This document shows, one piece after another, positions 11,001-19,062 of a DNA stretch of 34,099 nt. The notes beneath the pieces are model-generated. The model was not told the DNA's origin. It worked only from the letters and a program-made list of their open reading frames with translations, and ran no database searches. Origin of the DNA: Globomyces pollinis-pini (Eukaryota > Chytridiomycota > Chytridiomycetes > Rhizophydiales > Globomycetaceae). Positions within the stretch are counted from its first letter, which is position 1; each line of letters starts with the position of its first letter. The position numbers and the translations under genes are program-made. Location of the stretch: assembly GCA_025399215.1 (NCBI GenBank), contig MU621238.1:662-34760 (forward strand), written 5' to 3'.

Positions 11001-13072
11001 AATGATTACATGAATATCTGTAGTGTCTTGATATTCTACGCATCCGATCGGTCCGGGGGATAAAAATGCCAATAGCAAAGTCCCATGTCTTGGAGATAGT
11101 TGTGTAATACATTTTGGATAGTATAAACTAGTTTCTTGCATATTCTATATTGTTAACTTGAGCAAGTATACTTCTATCAATGATGCGGGAGAGAGTGATC
11201 CAAACCATCGCCAATCATCTAATGTAAATTCTTCTACGGAAGTGTCTAAATATGATTTTAGCATATCTTCTAAAGCAGTTTGAGCTAAAAATTTATCAGT
11301 TCTTGATTCATCATCAAATTTATAAATTGAATTTCTATGAAATTCTGTTTTTAATTTCATACTCTCGCCTAAAAGATGTGCAAGATTTATAGATGAATAT
11401 TCTGGAAGCAGTTCCAGAAAACGTGAATACTTAAAGGTAGTATAGCATTGTTTGATTCGTTCAATCAAGTCATGGTAGCTTATATCTACGCTTTTCAAGG
11501 CATCACAAAAATATTCTTCTAACCCAGTCACATTATTGTACTCAGATATTGCAGTACTGTTCAGTCTAGAGTCTGAGGTTTGCATGGATTTAGATTGAGT
11601 AATATTGTTGTCCATTATTATTCGACTTATTTCTTGATCAAAGAATTGTTTTAGATAGCCTGTGGTCATTTCCCCTGCTTCATTGACTTTTATAGGGTCA
11701 TCTTCATTTGTAAGGTTTCTGTTTAAAGCTTCTAGCAAGAATGCCAAATAGATATCAACGGTTTTGATGTGTGAACAACATATCATACTACAGAGATAAT
11801 TGTAGTATCGTAAGTCTGCCAGTTGAGAGTCTACCTGTGGGATTGCGGTGATGCGATTTCCTCTATAAAACGCATTGAAAATCTTCTTCTTTTCAATAAT
11901 ACTATAAATTCTGTTTGCAAGAGTCTCAAATATTTCTTTCTCTTTTCCTTCCCTAAAATCAGGTGCTGGTAGAGTCATCCAAACAGTTTTTTTCCATGCA
12001 TCATCTTTCGACTCTTTTGATTTATTTCGTAATGTTTGCCAATTGGCATTGATATTGGAAGAACCAGACCCTTCCGCTTTGCGTCCCGAAACTTGATGTT
12101 CTACACGAAACACACTGTCAATAGGGACATCAAACTCTTCTCGTAAGGCCGAAATTATTCCTGGACTATTGAAATCTTTGATGTAGTAGTACATATCAGG
12201 GCCATCAACAGGTTCATCGCCTTGACATTATTTTGAATTATGTTACCAACTGCGACGATTTTCTCCTTTGCGCCAACTCTGTCTCTTAACTTATTCTTTG
12301 CTTTTGCATTTGAAGTTGTGTTTACTGGGGCTGAAGTAGTCTCAGCAGGTTTTCCTAGAATAAGGGATATTTCAAACCTTTTCCTCCTTTAGCATCTTTC
12401 TTTACTGCTGTATTAGCGGCTGGTGCTGGGGGTTTATCATCAGCAATTTTCTTTTCTTTATCTTTCTTTTCCTTTTCCTTATCTGCTGCCGCTGGTTTAG
12501 CTGCTGCTTTTGACTTATCATCTGCCATTGCCTGTTCTGCACGATCCTGTACAATTAAGTTACAACTGTCTTTACTATGTTTGCTTTTAATCCATTTTTT
12601 ATATCGATGCAATCTTGCTTTGAGAATAGGAACCAAGCTTTGAGTAATTTGGCAATCATTGGTTCTGGAACTTCAGCTTCACTCATTCCACCATCCAGCA
12701 GCGCCTTCATTTCACGGCATACATCATAAGTCTTGGTATTCTCTAAAGACTAATATTCGGTTACATGATTTAACATTTACCCAAGCGAATAAATCTGGTG
12801 GACTAATGGTCGTAAATTTTTGTCTATATCCACCGCTAATCCAATCTGCTCTACATTGTTTTAAACATTTTATAATTACAATGCTTGTTGTTTTGTAACA
12901 GTCATTTCTGTTTCTGTAATTGGATCCAAGTAAATCAAAAAGGTGAATGCTGTGAAATTATCCTAATAACATTAATCTTTTTTTTTTGGGTGAATCTTAC
13001 ATCATTCAAACTTTGGGTGATGTTGTTTGCTAATCCTGGCACTGAGGGTCTTTTTTCCCCTCGTTTTAACAT
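8078..13072 (-). CDS. SPAG17: SPAG17/PF6, flagellar central-pair protein
   Basis: Homologue of sperm-associated antigen 17 (Chlamydomonas PF6), a scaffold of the C1a projection of the axonemal central pair that helps control ciliary beating. 1479 residues from 20 exons. Introns (plus coordinates): 12963-13000, 12851-12879, 12750-12780, 12547-12575, 12355-12377, 12221-12246, 11145-11171, 10979-11009, 10733-10761, 10427-10454, 9984-10009, 9774-9800, 9429-9458, 9137-9176, 9091-9118, 8651-8679, 8555-8580, 8435-8461 and 8225-8255. Spliced CDS is 4440 nt. Recognisable parts: a Lys/Ala/Asp-rich linker near 134-190, the DEPVDGPDMYYYIKDF block, a Tyr-rich DLRYYNYL segment, VERWFVDGKTT, and a C-terminal ASH/MSP-like beta domain (about 1370-1479). 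Animal and algal members exceed 2200 residues, so this one is short. An 18-nt exon (9119-9136) encodes SELNQL. Confidence 0.92.
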
Positions 13073-13470
13073 CAAATGTTTGTCGTCAAAATAATCGAAA
13101 AGGTTTAATTTTTCGCGTTTTTTCTCAAACTCTCAAATAAAATTACATGAAAACTAGCTACTTAACAATTATACATTCAAGTTCATTTCGCACATAATAC
13201 TTGCTAAAATCTATTGCAGTAATACTTGGTTTCAGGAATAAAGTAGTTTTCTGGTTCCAAAGTGATGGGATTTTGAGCCTTGTTCCCATGGCTGCATTCG
13301 ATCATCTTTCAGTCATTTCAAAATATTTATCCCTATCGTCATCCCATGCTTTTGAAATGGGTGGTATCGTCGCATGATCAGATCTGGAGGGAATAACTTG
13401 CATAAACACGCCACAATGATCACTGACTCGCATATAAACTCGACAATTTTGTTTAAAAAATATCTTATCG
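13073..13470. promoter_or_regulatory. divergent promoter region, no gene seen
   Basis: About 400 bases between the SPAG17 start (-) and the small protein start at 13471 (+). Presumably it carries both promoters. A TATAAA string at about 13434 lies near the expected distance from the plus-strand start. No RNA gene or further reading frame recognised. Confidence 0.4.
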
Positions 13471-13729
13471 ATGAGGTAATTTAAAAATATCTAACTCCTA
13501 GTCCACTTGCAAAGCTAGGTTTCGCTGCAGTTCCATTATCTCTCCTTGCTGTCTACTCCTTCCCTAAAACGTATTCATCTTTCGTATCATTAATATTTTT
13601 AGTCAGGGAAAATCAGACCAATTGTCAACATTCAAAGTATCTGAAAGACGTGTGATTAGAAGAGGTCCTTTCCAACCATCTGATGGTTATCAACGTGAAG
13701 GTCTTTGGACTCGTTCTCATTCTCGTTAA
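13471..13729 (+). CDS. small single-pass membrane protein, 66 residues
   Basis: Three exons: ATGAG at 13471-13475 splits codon 2, then 13502-13570 and 13603-13729. Introns are 13476-13501 (26 nt, with CTAAC branch motif) and 13571-13602 (32 nt). Spliced CDS is 201 nt. The protein has one N-terminal hydrophobic helix (about residues 5-20) and a basic, Arg-rich tail containing RRVIRRGPFQPSDGYQ. Size and layout resemble small accessory subunits of mitochondrial respiratory complexes, but I cannot match it to a named one. The good splice sites and the matching frames across two introns argue that it is real. Confidence 0.6.
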
Positions 13730-14287
13730 ATCAACCCTTTTTTTTTCAGATTTGATAAATAAAAAGAGTTAAAATCAGTCGCTGGTTTTAGATATCCTTA
13801 AATGATTCTCATGTACATTTTGGTGGTGTGTTTTTCTTCGATATCACCACCTATTCCAAACGAAACCGACCAGAGCATCTCTTCTTGAGAGAGGGTAGAT
13901 ATTGATGCTATCTAAAGAAATGAAACTAAATGATATTTATACCAAAGAAAGACATTGAATTATTTATATCTTAAATTTTAGCTCGAACATGTTAGAATCT
14001 CTTCCATTGAACAAATCTACTAGTATCAATCGAAGAAATCTGAAATCAGATGTTTCTCTTCGCAATTGATATCGCCATTGTTCGTTACTGTCGAATTACG
14101 CGTTTGATTCAACATTCAATCAATCAAATTGAAGATGACTGACCATACTAATAAGACACTTGTTTGAACAATCTCTTATTTTGCATACTCTGTACTGAAA
14201 TCTTCAAAATTCCCTATCCGTTCATAAGTGGCTTAGCACTTAAATCATTTTTTCAACACCACGATTCTTCACACTAAACCAAAAAAT
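13730..14287. other. intergenic and eS12 promoter/leader, no gene seen
   Basis: About 560 bases with no frame over 60 codons. A small inverted pair (GGTGGTG near 13830, CACCACC near 13855) could form a hairpin. A 26-codon frame starts at about 13989 but nothing supports it. The 3' end should hold the eS12 promoter and first, non-coding exon ending just before the GTAAGT donor at 14288. Confidence 0.4.
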
Positions 14288-14515
14288 GTAAGTGAAATTA
14301 ACCTTTTTAGATACGTCCTCCCTTTGAACTGTTTACAGTTATCCAACTTTAGTTGTGGCCAATAAAGGATGGATGGATAGATTGGATGGTTGATGTTGAA
14401 CATGAAATCAAGTAGCCAATCTATCCACTTGTCCTTTTAATCAATTATGAAGGAGCTAGTTAACAGTTGTTACTAGTGAGGACGTCATATTTGAACAAAT
14501 ACTAATTATTGGTAG
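14288..14515 (+). other. eS12 5'-leader intron(s) with conserved-looking signals
   Basis: A perfect GTAAGT donor at 14288 and a TACTAAT branch motif plus TTGGTAG acceptor ending at 14515 bracket 228 nt, with the acceptor directly abutting the eS12 ATG. Alternatively the region holds two tiny introns: 14288-14310 (23 nt, ends TTTTTAG) and 14476-14515 (40 nt, GTGAGG donor), with a leader exon between them. That exon would contain several short upstream ATGs, which makes the single long intron more likely for a highly translated mRNA. Confidence 0.65.
14364..14437 (+). other. long RNA hairpin inside the eS12 leader
   Basis: Arms TGGATAGATTGG (14374-14385) and CCAATCTATCCA (14416-14427) pair perfectly over 12 bp. 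After one A/C mismatch the stem extends outward by nine more pairs to 14364/14437, three of them G-U wobbles that are valid only in plus-strand RNA. The loop is 30 nt. It may shorten the donor-to-branch-point distance of a long intron, regulate splicing or translation, or be part of an intron-hosted small RNA. I see no convincing C/D or H/ACA boxes. Confidence 0.6.
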
Positions 14516-14932
14516 ATGTCTGACGCTGGTGAAGAAATCAAGGTTGCTGCTGATGTTACTAAAGGATCAATGACAATTGAAGAAGCACTTCAAGAAGTTT
14601 TAAAAAAGGCTTTAATTAATGATGGTCTTGCTCGTGGTATTCGTGAATGTGTCAAGTGCATTGATAGACGCCAAGCTCAATTGTGTGTGTTGGTTGAAAC
14701 TTGCACTGAAAAAGAATATCTTAAACTTGTTGAAGCTCTATGTGCACTCCACAACATCAATTTAATTAAGGTGTCTGATGCCAAAAAGCTTGGAGAATGG
14801 TCTGGTTTGTGCAAAATAGATCGTGAAGGAAATGCTCGTAAAGTCGTTGGTGCTTCAGTTGTTGTCGTTCGCGATTTTGGCGAAGACTCTGAAGCAATGA
14901 ATGTCTTATTGGAACATTTCAGCACTCGTTAA
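14516..14932 (+). CDS. RPS12: 40S ribosomal protein S12 (eS12)
   Basis: Small-subunit ribosomal protein of the L7Ae/L30e/S12e fold, 138 residues, close to the eukaryotic norm, with an uninterrupted coding exon. Diagnostic segments include [20 protein letters not shown] (residues about 24-43), [43 protein letters not shown] and [10 protein letters not shown]. The start is the ATG directly after a leader acceptor. Upstream lies the leader intron with a hairpin. The 3' end converges with the MFS gene, with only 50 bases between the stop codons. AATAAA at 14955-14960 can serve as its poly(A) signal. Confidence 0.97.
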   Translation: MSDAGEEIKVAADVTKGSMTIEEALQEVLKKALINDGLARGIRECVKCIDRRQAQLCVLVETCTEKEYLKLVEALCALHNINLIKVSDAKKLGEWSGLCKIDREGNARKVVGASVVVVRDFGEDSEAMNVLLEHFSTR

Positions 14933-14982
14933 ACTCTTTAGTCATACATCTGTTAAATAAATATTTTCTTTTTATATATGCT

Positions 14983-16571
14983 TTATAGTGCTGGTACACC
15001 TCTTGTCTCTATTGGTAGAAAAATCATAAAAATCCCAGCAGTGACAATTAAACTACAAGAACACAGAATGGGTACCTCCATACTCCAATTTGATATCATC
15101 CAAAAGGTCAAAGAGGGTGCTATTGCACTGCTCCAATTTCCCAATGCCGCACCGATACCATATGCAGTTGCTCTTACACAAGTAGGAAAAACCTCTGGTG
15201 TGTATGCGTAAATGACACCATACATTACATTCTGGAGCATTCCTAAATTCTATTAGGTCTAAAATCTTACCATTCACACATCCAATAATTAGTTGAGATG
15301 AAGGTGTTGTGAACTGAGTGAATAATAATAGTGTGATAGAAGTTCCAAATGTACTGGCAGCCATAGTCCATTTACGACCCTGAATTTAACCAATGAAAAA
15401 TACCAGCCTTGAATCTGTAAGATATTTTCCCACCACGGAACCTGGAACAGACGCGATTGAAATGAGAACATAATTTCTAAAAGTATCAGAGATCGATAGC
15501 TTTTCATTTGAAGCATTTTGCAAGAAACCTGGTAGAAACCCATTAAAGATTGCGTACCCTAATGCAACGAATATCCAAATACTCCAAACCAAAACAGTCT
15601 AGAATTAAAAAACAATGGCATACAGTAAGAATCAGATCATTAGAAAATAAGATTTTAAGTCGGCTATACGTGGAGTGATTTCGTTCAGTTATTTGTCGTC
15701 TAGAATTAGGATCAGGCATAAGATCTTCTGGTAAAATATGAATAACTTTCCCATTTTCCAATGCCAAATAATTCAATACTTCCACAGCTTCTTCATACCT
15801 ACCACGAGCAATCAAATATTTTGGACTCTCTTGTAAATTAAACAGTTGTCGCGAAAAGGACATTGCAAATGTGACGAAGGCTAGAATGAAAGTTGTATAT
15901 CTCCATCCCCAATTATCATCTGGATTACAATTCATTGAATCACACGAGTTTGATGGTAATACTATCCATGCAATAACAGATGCCATCACTTGCCCAATTG
16001 GCCACCATAAAGATAGTAATGTCATCAATGATTGTTCACTTGCAGGTATACATTCAAGAAATAATGTACCATCAATAGGTAAATTTCCACCTATTCCTAG
16101 GCCCATAAATCCAAACATGATTGATACTAATCGAATATCGTGGAATATACCAGCAAGAAAACCAAAAAATGCGGTGATTAAAAAAGTGAGCATGAATGCC
16201 GGTCGTCTTCCTATTATATCTGATATCCAACCCCAATACATGGCACCAATAGCCATTCCTATATATGCAGATGTAGTTGATATTCCTCCAATGAAACCTT
16301 CCAACTTGAACTCATAATTAATCTGTGACACAATGACAGCCAAACCTTTTCAATTCAATCATTATTAGATTACCTTGAAACCACATATTATCAGCTGCCC
16401 TATTTTTTAAACAGTAAGAACTTACCACCCAATTCCACACAAGATAAATAGTTTCCACTGATAATTACCCATGCCAATAATATCTAAACATTCTTCCAAA
16501 CTTTGTTGAGAATCGCGATCCACAGGTGATAGAGGCACTAATGCTTCTGTATCATCTTCATTATCATACAT
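14983..16571 (-). CDS. MFS transporter, SV2/SVOP-like
   Basis: Twelve-helix major facilitator carrier of the sugar-transporter/SV2-like group common in fungi, 485 residues. Introns (plus coordinates): 16400-16425, 16346-16373, 15599-15623, 15380-15403 and 15243-15270. Spliced CDS is 1458 nt. After a short acidic N-terminus come GIGWAADNMWFQG in the first helix, the MFS motif GWISDIIGRRPAF after helix 2, GNLPIDGTLFLECIPA around helices 4-5, and SPKYLIARGRYEEA starting the central loop. Near the C-terminus are YTPEVFPTCVRATAYGIG and a PIETRG end. Substrate unknown: a small organic solute is likely. It is divergent from the transcription factor, sharing a 170-bp promoter region. Confidence 0.92.
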
Positions 16572-16741
16572 TTTCTTGTTGGTAAAAACTGGAAAATCAA
16601 TAAATCTTGAAATTTCAATACAATGTGAACCCTGAAGACTTAAAAAGAGAAATTACGGATTCAAAAGAAGGTCTTGTGGAACGCCTCCTTTTTAACGCCA
16701 ATTTGAAATTGTTTAACAAACAAAAAAATATACCAAAAACG
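16572..16741. promoter_or_regulatory. shared divergent promoter, MFS gene / Zn2Cys6 factor
   Basis: 170 bases between the divergent start codons. Such layouts often place a transporter next to its own regulator, but nothing in the sequence proves that here. Confidence 0.4.
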
Positions 16742-18688
16742 ATGAATATGGAAAAACAGAATGAAAGACGGTGTGGTAAAAGTATCTTGATTCATTCAAT
16801 AGATCGTTGTATCGTCAGATTCTTAAACTGTGATGGAAATCCAAAATGTAATCGTTGTAGTCGATTTGCAAAATTAAAGAACTTGCCTTCAATTAATTGT
16901 ACTTATAATAATCAACCGGTAGAATCTGCTGATCAAAAGTTTATGTTTACAAATCATTCGTTACAGTCACTTGCTAGTACTTATCAATCTACTAATGCTT
17001 CCTCTCCTTCGTCACGTTCGTATAACTCAAATGGAACCATTGTTATGGATGAAAGTGAAATTAGTTTAAAGTCTTTGCGGATAGAATTAAATGATATTCA
17101 TTCAGATGTTCATAAACATCTGATTGATATTAGTTTTCTTGCAAGTTATGGATACACATTAGGAGACGATCTAAGATTGCAGTTTCCATTAGAAGAGTAA
17201 GATATTTCACCTGATTTTTGTAGACGTGAGGGACTGTGTACGAATATGCGAATTGCATCAATGTTCACATCCTTATTTTTCTCTACTCATCCAAAGATAT
17301 TCACTAAAACGGAAGATATGACAATTGAAGGACGGTTGCAACTGGCATTAAAACTGTTTAGCCAGCAAGTGGATGTTAAAGACTTGAAACATCAGAGCAT
17401 CTCTCGACAGTGCGATGAAGTTCGTGCTTTGTTCACTTTAGGTTTTTGCTATGGAGGTTTAGGGTTGAAAAATCAAGCAACGGAAAATATATGTACTTTT
17501 TAATGGTATATTAATGAATTAGTGAAAGGATTTGACGTCGCTAAAGAGCTATCATTATTGGATCCGAAAACATTTGCTGCACTAGATTCAAAGAAATCAA
17601 ATCATATATCTGTGGATGATTTGGTTGCGATTGTAGCAGATGTGAACTTGGAAAAAAAATCGAAAGCTTTGAATGTTAAAGAACAATTGGAAATTTATAT
17701 ATTATTAGCATTTCTGTTCAGTACACAAACTAGACTATCACTAAGTAGTGGAAGAAACTTTGTCTTTGACGATTCAAAGTTTTTAAAGCTTCACATTTCT
17801 CATCCACAGATCAAGATACCATATTCTCGTCGACACATACCCAACTTGGCACGGAACACTATTTGGGAGAACACTCATTGGGCTCCCACATTTGATGAAA
17901 TGAAGGAATTGTCATATATGTATCCTACTGAAATTGCTGATGCTGGTCAGTATGCTAATCGTGTGATCAAGTTTACACATTTGTTGCGTGAAATCATTCG
18001 ATTCTCAAGACAATATCAGTATGATGCGACAGACATTGATCAAGAATTCCGTATGGATTTACATATGAAATTAATACAAACAATCAAGTTGATACCCGAA
18101 GATATATCGTATTTTGATTCCTTGGAGCCTTTCTTGTATGGATCTACTAAGCCGTTACCTTCGCTACCGAAATTCCGCAACTTCCATCGCCCTTTTGATT
18201 TTGCTCAAAGTTTACTAATCATGCTAACATATCTTCATTTTAATTGCGCACAGCGGTCTGATATGGTGTTGTTCCCAGCAAGTGTTGGTGGAGTTTTCAA
18301 CTGTACAGCTAAAGATATTCTCTTTGCCACTGGTAAGGCATTAGGTCATGTATTGCATTCAATGACTATACCCATGAACCCCCGTGACTCCTGCTTTGGT
18401 CTGTATGATTACCAACCGGATATGCTAGAATTGTGTCTGAGCAATCCAGGTCATCCTATGATTCCATCTCCTGTTGTTGCAGCTCCCGGTGATGCATTTG
18501 GGAACTTTTCAGTGACGTCGTCTGCTTTGGTTGCTATGAATGCTCAGCCTATTAATATGGGCCAGCGGGAGGAACTATTCCATATTGCAGAAACAATTGT
18601 GTTGCCAGCAATGCAGCGTACAGTATTTCTCTGGCCATGGTCGAATATGTATCTGTTAAAGTTAAAACAATTGCTCTCAATGAAATAA
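16742..18688 (+). CDS. Zn2Cys6 fungal transcription factor
   Basis: Nuclear DNA-binding regulator of the Gal4-type zinc cluster family, 620 residues from exons 16742-16775, 16803-17196, 17224-17492 and 17523-18688 (1863 nt). Removing the 27-nt intron 16776-16802 restores CDRC-IVRFLN-C-DGNPK-CNRC (Cys11, 14, 21, 27, 30) with Cys44 as the sixth ligand. Spacing is C-x2-C-x6-C-x5-C-x2-C-x13-C, so the last loop is longer than the usual 6-9. A Ser/Asn-rich linker follows. The long C-terminal part is helical and resembles the middle homology region of fungal regulators (for example KALFTLGFCYGGLGL-like segment near residue 215, then RSDMVLFPASVGG). The ATG at 16748 is an alternative start. Target genes unknown. 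Confidence 0.87.
16776..16802 (+). other. 27-nt in-frame, stop-free intron in the zinc cluster
   Basis: GTAAAAG donor and TTCAATAG acceptor. Excision places Cys11 and Cys14 two residues apart, as the family requires. Retention inserts nine residues (GKSILIHSI) between them without shifting frame or adding a stop, which should break the zinc cluster but still give a full-length protein. Confidence 0.8.
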
Positions 18689-19062
18689 TTCTGACAACTT
18701 AATAAACGTGTTTACTCTTCTTGATTTATGAATTGGTGGCTGTCTTTCACAATCCATAGACGACACTGCTGTGTAAATGAATCAATGACATCATAGCTCA
18801 AACCAAGTGACACAAAATCAAATAGTTCAATGACGTCATTTACAAAACTATCGAAATACAAAAGATAATTAAAAGTAGTGGAAAGAGACCAATATAAATT
18901 GGACATGATGGAAAGAGCACAACAGTAATTCCATCATCATCGCGTCGGTTAACTTGTTGGGTACTTTAGTGTAAACACGAAACCATTGAAGCCTCGCCAA
19001 AACAGCCTCCACACTTTCCAAAACAAGAATTTAAACTTGAATTTTTCAAACTAAAGAATTAA
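18689..19062. other. intergenic with CRE-like site and a doubtful small frame
   Basis: AATAAA at about 18700 follows the transcription factor stop. A 64-codon minus-strand frame (18712-18906) has protein-like composition and an ATG start but no recognised family. I leave it uncalled. A palindromic TGACGTCA lies inside it. Confidence 0.4.
18831..18838. promoter_or_regulatory. TGACGTCA, CRE/ATF-type bZIP site
   Basis: Perfect 8-bp palindrome bound by ATF/CREB bZIP factors in fungi and animals. It lies 225 bases upstream of the redox fusion gene. Chance occurrence is possible. Confidence 0.3.

Noticed and set aside
14677..14925. minus-strand frame antisense to eS12
   Set aside because: It mirrors the strongly conserved eS12 coding frame and has no features of its own.
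18712..18906. 64-residue minus-strand protein
   Set aside because: Composition looks protein-like, but there is no family match, no upstream exon I can join, and the frame is short enough to be chance.
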